Shown here one piece after another: positions 1 through 9,040 of a stretch of DNA of 64,000 bases (its first letter is position 1; each line of letters starts with the position of its first letter). The notes beneath the pieces were generated by a model. The model searched no databases. It was not told where the DNA came from and saw nothing but the letters and a program-made list of their open reading frames with translations. Location: NCBI RefSeq assembly GCF_042661465.1, contig NZ_JBHSWE010000001.1, positions 3,968,001 to 4,032,000 on the forward strand, written 5' to 3'. The position numbers and the translations under genes are program-made. This DNA is from Marinobacterium_A aestuariivivens. Its GTDB lineage: Bacteria > Pseudomonadota > Gammaproteobacteria > Pseudomonadales > Balneatricaceae.

Positions 1-643
1 GCCCGGTGATCTCCTGTTCGCGCTTGGTCAGCACGCCGCTGCCGAAGGTCGAGAGGGCATATTCCATCGAGTTCCTGGCCTGTTCGTCGTGAACATATTC
101 CGACGACTGGGCGATCCAGAACTGGTGCACCAAGGCACTGATTACCGGGAAAACACTGTTGAGCGTATTGCGTTCGGCGCGGGTGATCGAACCGAGGCTC
201 GACTTGCGTCCCAGCGACACCGTGAACACCACGTCGTTTTCCAGCGGCACGATCAGGATGATCTCGTCCACCAGGTCGAATTCGTGATAGCAGCTGCGGT
301 AATACTCGGTGCTTTCGAAGGAATCCGGCGCGATCTCGCGCAGCCGGTAGACGCCGCCGTTGACGCCATTGCGGATGGCATTGAACAGCGGATCGAGGAT
401 ATAGACCTCGTTGATGTATTTCGCCAGGGTGGCGCTCATGCGCTGCGGGTGGTCGCTGAGCACGACGATCGGCTTGAAGCTGTGCTTGTAGGTGGCGACC
501 AGGATAGTGTCGAAACTGACGAGATGTTTCAGCGTCTCGTGGAGAACCTCCGGGAAATTGCGCATCCGGATATGGTCGATCAGCGCGGCGAGATCCCGGT
601 GCCAGCTCTGTGAGGGTGAAATGCCGAGGCCGACTTTGTTCAT
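1..643 (-). CDS. LuxR-family HTH regulator (3' end outside window)
   Basis: Reading from the ATG at 643 down to the window edge gives 214 codons. The N-terminal ~190 residues look like a soluble sensor domain and end in LTKREQEI, the usual opening of a LuxR-type C-terminal HTH, so the DNA-binding helices lie beyond the window. The gene is divergent from the aminotransferase at 779, with 135 bp between them. By position it probably regulates the polyamine genes; its ligand is not evident. No receiver domain is visible, so it is not a classical response regulator. The family call is firm and the target is inference. Confidence 0.75.
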   Translation of the reverse strand, partial: MNKVGLGISPSQSWHRDLAALIDHIRMRNFPEVLHETLKHLVSFDTILVATYKHSFKPIVVLSDHPQRMSATLAKYINEVYILDPLFNAIRNGVNGGVYRLREIAPDSFESTEYYRSCYHEFDLVDEIILIVPLENDVVFTVSLGRKSSLGSITRAERNTLNSVFPVISALVHQFWIAQSSEYVHDEQARNSMEYALSTFGSGVLTKREQEITG

Positions 644-778
644 CTGTTTTTCAGCTATCCCTTCGGGGGTATGGATGGGTTTTTCGCCCTGGTAGTACTT
701 TAGGACACATGGACAAGGGGGTGGCGAAAACGTCATCCGGCACCACTTTATAACGCAGAACACCGCGAGGCAATTCAC

Positions 779-2176
779 ATGGCTTTGGATATCAACAAGC
801 TCTGGGAACAGGACAAGGCGCACTTCGTTCATCCCTTTACCGACTTCTCGGTCTTCCACGAGGAGGGCTGCGATATTATTACCGAAAGCCGTGGCGAATA
901 TGTTTTCGACGGCAAGGGCAACCAATATCTCGACGGCATCGCCGGCCTCTGGTGCGTGAATATCGGTCACGGCCGCAGGGAAATGGGGCAGGTCATGGCC
1001 GAGCAGGCCGAGCGCATGGCCTATTACTCGCCGTTCAACAACCTGTCGAACGTCCCGGCTACGCAGCTTGCGGCCAAGCTGGCGGAACTGGCCCCGGCGA
1101 ACCTGAACCATGTCTTCTACAGCTGTGGCGGCTCGGTGGCGAACGACACCACCATCCGCATTATCCACTACTACTTCAACCAGCTGGGCAAGCAGGACAA
1201 GAAGATCATCATTTCGCGCGACAACGGCTATCACGGCACCACCTACGTGTCCGCGACCCTGACCGGTATCGAGTGCAACAACTGGGGCTTCGATACCGCC
1301 CATCAGTTCGTGCACCACGTCAAGGAAGCCAACTGCTACCGCCGTCCCGAAGGCATGAGCGAAGCCGAGTACTGCGACTACCTGGTCGAGGACTTCGAGA
1401 ACAGCATCCGGGAACTGGGTGGTGAAGAGAAGGTCGCGGCCTTCATCGCCGAGCCGATCATGGGCGCCGGCGGCGTGCTGGTGGCACCCGAGGGTTATCA
1501 CCGTCGCATGTACGACATCTGCAAGAAGTACGGCATGCTCTATATCTCCGACGAGGTGGTCACCGCCTTCGGCCGCCTGGGCCATTTCTTCGCCTCGGAA
1601 GACGTCTTCGGCATCCAGCCCGACATCATCAACTGTGCCAAGGGCCTGACCTCCGGCTACATCCCGCTCGGCGCGACCCTGCTGAGCGACGAGATCTACG
1701 AGGTGATCAGCAAGCCGCAGCGCGACGGCGCCGTCTTCAGCACCGGCTACACCTATTCCGGTCACCCGGTGGCCTGCGCCGCGGCGCTGAAGAATATCGA
1801 GATCATGGAGCGCGAGAACATCTGCGGCAACGTGCGCGAGGTCGGCCCCTATCTCGAGCAGCAACTGGCGACGCTGAAGGACCTGCCGATCGTCGGCGAC
1901 GTGCGCGGCAGCCACTTCATGATGTGCATCGAGAGCGTGGCGGACAAGGAAACCAAGGCGCTGCTGCCGCTGGAGGCCAATGTCGGCAAGCGCATCGCCG
2001 AGCAGTGCCAGAAACGCGGCCTGATCGTGCGCCCGATCGCTCACCTGAACGTGCTGTCGCCGCCGCTGATCTGGACCCGTGACACCGTCGACCAGGTGGT
2101 CGGCATCCTGCGCCAGAGCATCCTGGCGACCGTCGAATCGCTGATCGAGGACGGACTCTACCAGCCCGAGGCATGA
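779..2176 (+). CDS. spuC: Class III aminotransferase, putrescine-pyruvate type
   Basis: A PLP-dependent fold-type I aminotransferase of 465 residues, the normal family length. The PLP-binding aspartate is D258 (motif ISDEV) and the Schiff-base lysine is K288 (motif CAKG). Residues 1-60 match the omega-amine:pyruvate and putrescine:pyruvate transaminases (opening LWEQDKAHFVHPF). The likely reaction is transamination of putrescine or another diamine to an aminoaldehyde in the cytoplasm. Agmatine deiminase follows 83 bp downstream on the same strand, which supports the arginine/agmatine/putrescine route. Substrate cannot be fixed from sequence alone; beta-alanine or GABA transaminases are alternatives. 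Confidence 0.8.
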   Translation: MALDINKLWEQDKAHFVHPFTDFSVFHEEGCDIITESRGEYVFDGKGNQYLDGIAGLWCVNIGHGRREMGQVMAEQAERMAYYSPFNNLSNVPATQLAAKLAELAPANLNHVFYSCGGSVANDTTIRIIHYYFNQLGKQDKKIIISRDNGYHGTTYVSATLTGIECNNWGFDTAHQFVHHVKEANCYRRPEGMSEAEYCDYLVEDFENSIRELGGEEKVAAFIAEPIMGAGGVLVAPEGYHRRMYDICKKYGMLYISDEVVTAFGRLGHFFASEDVFGIQPDIINCAKGLTSGYIPLGATLLSDEIYEVISKPQRDGAVFSTGYTYSGHPVACAAALKNIEIMERENICGNVREVGPYLEQQLATLKDLPIVGDVRGSHFMMCIESVADKETKALLPLEANVGKRIAEQCQKRGLIVRPIAHLNVLSPPLIWTRDTVDQVVGILRQSILATVESLIEDGLYQPEA

Positions 2177-2259
2177 GAGCCTGGGCAGCAGATGGGTGGG
2201 CGGCGATCGTCCACCCTGTAGTGTCAGCATCTATAGTCAAAGAAAACAGGGTCTCTTCA

Positions 2260-3356
2260 ATGAGCGACAACTACGACAATCTCAGCCCCAAGGCCGCCGG
2301 TTTCCGGATGCCGGGCGAATTCGAACCCCACGAGGCCTGCTGGATGCTCTGGCCGCAGCGCGGTGATGTCTGGCGTCTGGGCGCCAAGCCTGCCCAGCGC
2401 GCCTTCGTGGCGGTGGCCGAGGCGATTTCGCGCAGCGAAACCGTCTATGTCGGCGTCAACGACGATCAGTACGAAAATGCCCGCGCCATGCTGCCGCCGC
2501 AGGTGCGCGTCGTCGAGATCAGCTCCAACGACAGCTGGATGCGCGACACCGGCCCGACGTTCGTCGTCAACGACCGGGGCGAGCGGGCCGGCGTCGACTG
2601 GATCTTCAATGCCTGGGGCGGTCTCAACGGCGGTCTTTTCTTCCCCTGGGACAAGGACGACCGCATCGCCCGCAAGGTCTGCGCGATCACCGGTGACCAC
2701 CGCTTCCGTGCGCCGCTGGTGCTGGAGGGGGCGCCATCCACGTCGACGGCGAGGGCACGGTGCTGACCACCGAGGAGTGCCTGCTGAACGAAAACCGCAA
2801 CCCCCACCTCTCGCGCCAGGAGATCGAAGGCTACCTGGCCGAATATCTCGATGTCTCGAAGGTGATCTGGCTGCCCCACGGCACCTACAACGACGAGACC
2901 AACGGCCATATCGACAATATCGCCTGTTTCGTCAGGCCCGGTGTCGTGGCACTGCACTGGTGCGACGATCCGACGGATCCGCAGTACGCCATCGTGCGTG
3001 AGGCGTTCGAGGTGCTGAACAACGCCACCGATGCCAAAGGGCGCCGTCTCGAAGTGCACAAGCTGCCGCACCCGGGTCCGCTCTTCATCAGCGCCGACGA
3101 GGCGGGCGGCATCGACCTGGCGGCCGACAGCCATCCGCGCACTGAAGGCGAGCGCATGGCCGGCTCCTACATCAACTTCTATATCGGCAACAGCGTGGTG
3201 GTATTCCCGCTGCTCGATCCGGCGAAGGACCGGGAAGCGCAGGAAATTCTGCAGGGCCTGTTCCCGGCGCGGGAGGTCATCGGCATCGATGCCCGCGAAA
3301 TCCTGCTCGGCGGCGGCAATATCCACTGCATCACGCAGCAGATGCCGGCCGTCTGA
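2260..3356 (+). CDS. aguA: Agmatine deiminase (one frameshift)
   Basis: Hydrolyses agmatine to N-carbamoylputrescine and ammonia. The ATG at 2260 begins MSDNYDNL; the rebuilt protein is 365 residues, close to the usual ~368. The catalytic cysteine is C357 in GGGNIHC near the C-terminus, and the SNDSWMRDTGPTF motif of the family is present. The frame breaks at the G run 2727-2731: one added G restores LEGGAIHVDGEGT, so this is probably a sequencing deletion. No aguB (N-carbamoylputrescine amidohydrolase) lies nearby in the window, so the pathway's next step must be encoded elsewhere. Confidence 0.9.
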
Positions 3357-3463
3357 TCCGATCCCTTTTACCGACCGTGCAATCAGTCGAGGCAGTCCCT
3401 GCGCACACAGGGCCTGCCTCGCGTTCCCGTTGCCGCGGAAAACAACTATAAAGAGGAACACAG

Positions 3464-4944
3464 ATGTCTACGTCCACTGAAGCGGGTATCAACCTGAGCC
3501 AGACGCGACTGAGCGAAACCATCGCCGTCAGCCTGATCGTGCTGGCCGTGATCGGTTTTGCGCTTTACAGCTTTCAGACCATTGGCTCGGACGGCAGCTT
3601 CGGCCTGCTGAGCCTGCTGCCGACCCTGGTGGTCATCGCCACGGCGCTCTATACCAAACGCACCATCGAATCGCTGTTCATCGGGGTCCTCGTCGGCCTG
3701 CTGATGACGAACTCGCCGGCCGCCTTCATTCCGGCGCTCGGCACCACCTTTCTCGACGTCTTCATGAACGATACGGTGGCCTGGATCTTCATCGCCTGCG
3801 GCCTGATGGGGTCGATGATTTCGCTGGTCACCCTGGGGGCGGCGCCGAAGCCTTCGGCCGCTGGCTCACCACCCGGGTGCATTCGAAGAAGGGCACCCTG
3901 TTCTCGACCATGACGCTGGGACTTGCGATCTTTATCGACGACTATCTCAACGCCCTGACCATCGGCTCCTCGATGCGCAAGGCCACCGACCGGGTGAAAA
4001 CCTCGCGCGAGTTCCTCGCCTACGTGGTGGATTCGACCGCCGCACCGGTCTGCATCATCCTGCCGTTCTCGACCTGGGCGGTTTTCTTTGCCGGCCTTCT
4101 GGAGGACAACAAGGTCGCCGAGAAGGGCGGCGGCATCGACCTGTTCATCGACTCGATCCCCTACATGCTCTATGCCTGGGTCTGCCTCGCGGTGGTTATC
4201 CTGGCGATCGCCGGCAAGATTCCGCTACTCGGCAGGATGAAGGACGCCGAGCGCCGCGCCGAATCCGGCCAGGTCGTCAGCGATGCCGATGCGGCCTACA
4301 ACGTCGAGATGGAGGGCGGCGTCGAGAAGTCCCATACGCTGAATTTCTTCGTGCCGATCCTGTCGCTGATCTTCTTCACCTGGTACTTCGATATCGACAT
4401 CATGTCCGGTGCCATGGCGTCGATCTTCGTCACCCTGGCGTTCTTCGGCATCCAGCGCCTGTTGAGTGTCGGTGAGATGTTCGACGGCATCCTCAAGGGC
4501 TTCGTCGGCATGATCATGCCGCTCGGTACGCTGTTCTGCGGCTTCATGCTGGCCGAGGTCAACGACGCGCTGGGCACCACCGAATACGTGATCAACGCGA
4601 CGACTGCCTTCATGACCGCGGATATGCTGCCGATGGTGGCCTTCGTGGTGATGGCGGCACTGGCGTTCGCGACCGCGTCCTTCTGGGGCATCTTCGTCGT
4701 CGGCATGCCGATCATCCTGCCGCTGGCACTGGCGGTCGACGCCAATATTCCGCTGGTGGTCGGTGCCATGATCTCGGCCTCGGCTTTCGGCTCCCACGCC
4801 TGCTTCTACGGCGACTCGACAGTGCTGTCGGCCAAGGCCTGCGGCATCAGCCCGATGAGCCACGCCATCACCCAGCTGCCCTATGCGCTGCTCGGCGGTG
4901 CGATCTCGGCTGCCGGCTTCCTGGCGCTCGGCATCATGCTCTGA
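3464..4944 (+). CDS. NhaC-family Na+/H+ antiporter-like transporter (one frameshift)
   Basis: A polytopic membrane protein of about 493 residues when rebuilt, with an N-terminal segment at ~20-40 and many further hydrophobic helices. The central AIFIDDYLNALTIGS stretch and the late FGSHACFYGDSTVLSA stretch are hallmarks of the NhaC/MleN ion-transporter superfamily. The frame breaks in the G run 3835-3839; one added G gives LGGGAEAFGRW. It lies 107 bp after agmatine deiminase on the same strand. Members of this family include amino-acid and metabolite exchangers, so import of agmatine or exchange of a polyamine is a reasonable inference; plain Na+/H+ exchange is the alternative. Confidence 0.75.
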
Positions 4945-4970
4945 TTGCAGGGTATCCTTCGCTTAGAAAG

Positions 4971-5056
4971 CGCCCGGGCTAGGCCAAGGAAGGCGGAAGG
5001 CCGCCCCGCCATGTATGCAGAAAATGCAGGAGCAATTTTCTGCCTTTGTCCGGGCG
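4971..5056. repeat. Structured intergenic element with AATTTTC hairpin
   Basis: Outer inverted repeat CGCCCGG (4971) / CCGGGCG (5050-5056) encloses a hairpin at 5017-5043 with arms GCAGAAAATGC and GCAATTTTCTGC around an AGGA loop. The same hairpin recurs at 12884-12909 inside another repeat, so it is a dispersed module. It lies between the convergent transporter and HupE genes. Confidence 0.55.
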
Positions 5057-5070
5057 TTGTCGTCTGTATG

Positions 5071-5097
5071 CGATGGGGGCGCTTCGCTCCCCCATCG
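5071..5097. terminator. Strong GC hairpin between convergent genes
   Basis: Arms CGATGGGGG and CCCCCATCG form a stable stem-loop in the intergenic space between genes converging from both sides. There is no clear T tract, so intrinsic termination is likely but not certain. Confidence 0.4.
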
Positions 5098-5130
5098 TAC
5101 AAAAAGCGCATTCGTCGGGTGAAGGTCGGG

Positions 5131-5171
5131 CGTAGGTTGGGTGCAGCGGCGCAGCCGCGTAACCCAACACC
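5131..5171. repeat. GTAGGTTGGGT palindromic repeat
   Basis: A hairpin of the GTAGG(A/T)TGGGT type, with TGGGT and AACCCA arms around GCGGC/GCCGC inner arms, just beyond the HupE stop codon. Related copies are at 40472, 45777, 48229, 27419 and 60793. Confidence 0.5.
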
Positions 5172-5176
5172 CGTTT

Positions 5177-6426
5177 TCAAATGGTCACGACACCCAGGAC
5201 GCTGGCCAGGTCGAGGCTGCGCTGCCAGGTCCAGACGGTGGCGACGAGCACGCAGGGCAGTGCCAGTGCCACCTGCGGCTGCAGCCGTTGCAGCGGCCAG
5301 TGGCGGCGCAGCAGCCATAGCAGCGGGCCGGCGGCGAGATAGATCGACAGTTGCCCGAGTTCGATGCCGAGGTTGAAGCCGAGCCAGACCTGCAGCAGGT
5401 CGAGGGGGATTCTCCGCTGGCCTGATGCAGCACGAAGGCGAAGCCGCAGCCGTGCAGCAGGCCGATGAGGAACACCCGCCCGGCGAGCAGCCGGTTGCCA
5501 CGGCCGAGCAGCAGGCAGGCGCCGCTGTAGAGGATGGTCAGGGCGATCGCCGTCTCGATCAACGGCACGAACCAGCCGCTCGTGGCGATCCAGCCGAGGG
5601 CGCCGAGGCCAAGGGTAATCGAATGCCCCAGGGTAAAGGCCAGGGAGCTGCGCAGCAGCGCCTGCCAGTTTCGTGCGGCCAGAATCAGGATCAGCATGAA
5701 GAGCACATGATCGATGCCGATCAGCACGTGATGGAAGCCCGAGCGAATCTGCCCGGTCAGGCCCGACAAGGGTGGCGGGGCGGCGAATTCGAGTTGCAAG
5801 GGGCCCTTCGAGGTCAGGCGTTCGGCGCCGTCCGGACCGTGCAACATGACGATATTGATCGTCCTGTCGGCGAGGTCCGGCCATTCCCGCGGATTGCTCG
5901 AAAGGCTTTGAATCTTCGCGAGCTCAAGTCCCGGATAGAACGCCCGGTAGTCGATCACGGCATCGGCCAGCGGCAGTGGCCTGGCCGGCAGCGAAAGCGG
6001 CTTGAGCAGCCCGCCGCGAACCTGGGGCAGGTGGCTGAACGGACTGCGCTGGCCGATCGGCTCGATACGGATAGCCCCGATGTCGGGACTCGGGGCGTTC
6101 GGGGCGAGCTGCAGCGCGTTGCGCAGCTGTTCCCGCAACAGGCCCGGAGCCGCCGCTAGGGCGGTGGTATCGAGCAGCAGGGCGTCAGGCCTGTCGCGCC
6201 CGGCGGCGGGGCGACTGTAGGGAACCGCATCGCCCGGCTGCCAGTCGCCCGGCAACAGTACCGCCGCCAGCGGCAGGCGGGCGTAAATCAGGATGCCGCC
6301 GTCCGCGGGCTCGAGATGGACGATGCGGCCGAGGAAGTTCTGGAAATGGGCGCTGGCGGCACCGCTCGCGGCCAGGGTGGCGACGAACAGCAGACAGCGC
6401 AGCCATTGGCTGGTTGATCTGTGCAT
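5177..6426 (-). CDS. HupE/UreJ-like membrane protein (one frameshift)
   Basis: About 416 residues when rebuilt. Residues 1-27 form a signal peptide ending ASGAASA; ~200 residues of periplasmic domain follow. The C-terminal ~190 residues are a set of membrane helices of the HupE/UreJ_2 type with conserved histidines (GIDHVLFM, LGHSITLG, LLHGCGFAF). The frame breaks in the run 5404-5408; one added base restores GESPLDLLQVWLGFNLG. Related proteins are linked to nickel or cobalt transport, but no metalloenzyme genes lie here, so the substrate is unknown. The next gene upstream on the same strand (VOC protein, 6481) ends 54 bp away. Confidence 0.7.
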
Positions 6427-6480
6427 TGCGAGTACCTGGAGCGGTGGCGTGGCCACCGCTGTTGTAGAGGGAAAGCGGCG

Positions 6481-7068
6481 TCAGTCGCGGGGATCCCAGA
6501 GACGGGCGTCGGTGGTTTTTTCGTACCCTTTGCCGTCAGGTGCCGAAACCAGCTCCATCTGCATGCCCCAGGGTGCCATGAAGTAGATCCAGGTCAGGCC
6601 TTCCAGCGGACCGTCGGTGAAGGGGTGGGGTTCGCCGAGAAAGCGCACGCCCTGGTCCTTCATGTAGGCGATGGCGGCGTCGAGGTCATCGACGTAGAAG
6701 GCGATATGGTGACCGCCGATATCGCTGTTCTTCGGCTTCTCGGTGCGCTGGTCGGGCGAGTCGTAGTCGAAAATCTCGAAGTTGGTGCCGTTGCCGCAGC
6801 GCACCAGGTGCGCCACCGGTATTTCGGCGCGCGGGTTCACGTCGAGATTCTCTTTCATCCAGTCGTCTTCGAAGGGGCCGAAGGGGCCGATGGTGAAGAA
6901 GGCCTGGCAGCCCATGACATCGACGAGGAAGTCCACCGCCTGGTCGGTATCGGGCACGGTAAAGCCGAAATGGTCGGTACCGCGCATGCCGGGTGTGGCG
7001 GCGCTGGCCAGGGTGGCGCAGGCGGTCAGCAGGAGCAACGTGAGCACGGAGAGGTTTTTTCGGAACAT
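6481..7068 (-). CDS. VOC/glyoxalase-fold lipoprotein
   Basis: A 195-residue protein. The start at 7068 has an AAGGAAA ribosome site. Residues 1-17 form a lipoprotein signal with lipobox LTAC (C17), so it should be anchored at the envelope; a type I cut after ASA is the alternative. The mature part is a single vicinal-oxygen-chelate unit: a metal histidine in TDHFGF, another in GHHIAF, and a glutamate in MQMEL. Most VOC enzymes are cytoplasmic, so export is unusual. The activity (dioxygenase, glyoxalase or binding protein) cannot be told from sequence. Confidence 0.75.
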   Translation of the reverse strand: MFRKNLSVLTLLLLTACATLASAATPGMRGTDHFGFTVPDTDQAVDFLVDVMGCQAFFTIGPFGPFEDDWMKENLDVNPRAEIPVAHLVRCGNGTNFEIFDYDSPDQRTEKPKNSDIGGHHIAFYVDDLDAAIAYMKDQGVRFLGEPHPFTDGPLEGLTWIYFMAPWGMQMELVSAPDGKGYEKTTDARLWDPRD

Positions 7069-7207
7069 CGCAGTTTCCTTCTTATGGTTATTGAATCGCT
7101 TGCTGTACACAGCAAGTTGAATGCCAGAAAAATTGCGGTGCTCGAGGGCGCATAACGCCCGAAATACGGCGCTTTTCTCGTCGTGACAAGGGGCCTGGCA
7201 GCGTCGC

Positions 7208-7244
7208 GGGACGGACTGTCGCAGCGACAGCCGCGACAGTCTGT
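7208..7244. repeat. GGGACGGACTGTCGC palindrome, copy 1
   Basis: GGGACGGACTGTCGC followed by a GCGACAGTCTGT arm forms a hairpin. The same 15-mer with a matching arm recurs at 16503-16536 upstream of the acetoin operon. Together with the REP-like units below it fills the 310 bp gap between the VOC and AraC genes; no gene is visible there. Confidence 0.5.
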
Positions 7245-7264
7245 GTCATGGCTCCGCAGGTATT

Positions 7265-7382
7265 CGCACGGAGGCCGCGCTCCTACGGAAGAGGGGCGCA
7301 GGTCGCGTGTATACGTAGGAGCGCCGCCCCGGTGCGAACAACCGCGGTCGTGGCCCGGTTCGCACGGAGGCCGTCCACCTAC
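7265..7382. repeat. REP-like GTAGGAGC units
   Basis: A half unit ends CTCCTACGG at 7287. A complete unit runs from GTAGGAGCG (7315) to CCACCTAC (7382) with internal CGGTGCGAAC and GGTTCGCAC arms. The style matches pseudomonad REP elements. The final CCTAC overlaps the AraC gene's stop codon. Related units are at 34948-35107 and 61741-61811. Confidence 0.6.
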
Positions 7383-8191
7383 GGCTGTTTGAGCCACTGG
7401 GTCGGCGAGAGCCCCAGCGACTGCCGGAACACCTTGGCCAGGGCCGGAGCGCCGCTGTAGCCCACCGCATTGGCGACCCAGTCGGTCGGCTTGCCGTCGC
7501 GCAACAGTGACTGGGCGAGACCAAGCCGCCATTGCGTCAGGTAGTCGCCCGGCGTCTGGCCGACGGTTTCGCGAAAGGCGCTGGCGAATCGGGCACGGGA
7601 CATGCTGGCCACGGCCGCGAGACTTTCCAGCGTCCAGGGCGCGGCGGGGCGCTCGTGAATGGCGATCAGGGCACGGGCCAGGCGCGGGTCGGCAAGCCCT
7701 GCGAGCAGGCCGATATCGATTTCGTCTTGCGCCATCAGGTAGCGGAACAGCTGGATGATCAGCAACTCGCAGAGCCGGTCCAGCGCCGCCTGGCGACCGC
7801 AGCGCTCGTTCAGTGCCTCGTCGAACAGCAGCGCCAGGGTGGGGCCCAGTTCGTTCAGATGCTCGAGTGGGATCGTCCGCGGCCGGGCCAGGGCCCGGGA
7901 CAACGGATTGCGCGGCGAGCCGAAGCTGAAGTCGCCGCAGAGGGTCTCGGCGCCTCCCGGGCCCGGTATCAGGCTGTGGCCGGTCGGTTGCAGGAAGAAG
8001 ATCAGGCTGGGCGTGTCGATCAGGCGGTCGGCCTCGCCATCGACCTGCAGGTGCAGGCTGCCGGCTTTGAGCAGATGCACGTGCCCGACTCCACCTTCGC
8101 GTTCGTAGCGGGTTTTTTCGCACAGGGGGCCCGTGTTGAACACCCGGGCCCGGAGATGGAAATGCTCAAGCAACGCAGCGAGTCGGTCCAT
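7379..8191 (-). CDS. AraC-family transcriptional regulator with cupin sensor
   Basis: A 270-residue protein. Residues ~10-180 form a cupin-type effector domain (GHVHLLKAGSLHLQVDG) and ~190-268 a double AraC HTH (SLAAVASMSRARFASAF, then WVANAVGYSGAPALAKVF). The stop codon TAG at 7379-7381 lies inside the adjacent REP-like repeat. It is divergent from the cytochrome P460 gene with a 117 bp shared promoter region, which makes that gene its most likely target. The ligand is unknown. Confidence 0.85.
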   Translation of the reverse strand: MDRLAALLEHFHLRARVFNTGPLCEKTRYEREGGVGHVHLLKAGSLHLQVDGEADRLIDTPSLIFFLQPTGHSLIPGPGGAETLCGDFSFGSPRNPLSRALARPRTIPLEHLNELGPTLALLFDEALNERCGRQAALDRLCELLIIQLFRYLMAQDEIDIGLLAGLADPRLARALIAIHERPAAPWTLESLAAVASMSRARFASAFRETVGQTPGDYLTQWRLGLAQSLLRDGKPTDWVANAVGYSGAPALAKVFRQSLGLSPTQWLKQP

Positions 8192-8308
8192 ATTCGAGAC
8201 TCCCGGATAACAATTGTGGACTTGGAGATATCAAAAGTATCGTCCCGTCGGCCATTCTTTGAAAGGCAGCCGTTGAACCTTTCTGCAACCGAAAGCGGGA
8301 GCTGAACC

Positions 8309-8860
8309 ATGAACACTCTGTTGAAAACGACGCTGGCGGCCGCGCTGCTGGCGAGTGCCGGACCTTTGATGGCGGATACCCTGGCGGACGAGACCTATGG
8401 AACCCTGGTCGGTGCCGACGGCACGATTTCGCTGCCGGAAGGCTTCCGCCAGCACTGGACCCACCTCGGCTCCTGGATCGTGGCCGATACATCGGCGCCG
8501 GGCGCCGGCTTCCATGACGTCTATACCCAGCCCGAGGCGGCGCAGGCCTATCGCGAGAGCGGGCACTTCCCCGACGGCACCGTGCTGGTCAAGGAGATCC
8601 GTGCGGTCGCCTCGGGCGAGAAAACCACCGGCATGGCGCAATGGGCCGGCGAGCCCGCGGTCTGGTTCCTGATGGTGAAGGACGCGAAAGGGCGTTTCGA
8701 CGGGCCGCACTGGGGCGAAGGCTGGGGCTGGGCGCTGTACGAGGCGAAAGACCCGGCGACCAATGTCTCGAAAAGTTTCGAGGAGACCTGCAGGGGCTGC
8801 CATGTTCCGGCGCAGCAGAACGACTGGGTCTTCGTCGAGGGGTATCCGACGTTGAAATGA
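8309..8860 (+). CDS. Cytochrome P460 family c-type haem protein
   Basis: A 183-residue protein with a signal peptide (residues 1-22, ending PLMA) and a single c-haem motif CRGCH near the C-terminus (~161-165). The body matches the cytochrome P460 family, including the GMAQWAGEPAVWFLMVKD region. Family members act in the periplasm, some oxidising hydroxylamine and others of unknown role. It is monocistronic and divergent from an AraC regulator. The specific substrate is not predictable. Confidence 0.8.
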   Translation: MNTLLKTTLAAALLASAGPLMADTLADETYGTLVGADGTISLPEGFRQHWTHLGSWIVADTSAPGAGFHDVYTQPEAAQAYRESGHFPDGTVLVKEIRAVASGEKTTGMAQWAGEPAVWFLMVKDAKGRFDGPHWGEGWGWALYEAKDPATNVSKSFEETCRGCHVPAQQNDWVFVEGYPTLK

Positions 8861-8971
8861 TTTGTCCTTGTGGGGGCCGTCACGTCACCCGTCACCTGGG
8901 CTCCCTGCCAAACGGATAGACGCCGCTCCTGCGCATCCATGCGCCCGCGGCATACCGTACATCCTGTACAT

Positions 8972-8997
8972 AAAAAAGGCGCGCCTTGCGGCGCGCC
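8972..8997 (-). terminator. Intrinsic terminator of the GMC operon
   Basis: Perfect 8 bp arms GGCGCGCC (8978-8985 and 8990-8997) with a four-base loop. On the minus strand the stem is followed by TTTTTT, a classical rho-independent terminator just after the GMC oxidoreductase stop. Confidence 0.85.
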
Positions 8998-9040
8998 AAA
9001 AGACAGGCGGGGTCTCAGGGAACCGCCGGACAATGCGCGA

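Noticed and set aside
4225..4863. Long open frames on the minus strand within the NhaC-type gene
   Set aside because: High GC content produces antisense open frames; the plus-strand frame carries the membrane motifs and the minus frames encode histidine/arginine-rich nonsense.
8203..8222. GGATAACAATT-like sequence resembling a lac operator between the AraC and P460 genes
   Set aside because: No LacI-type regulator is nearby and the match covers only a half-site; most likely chance.
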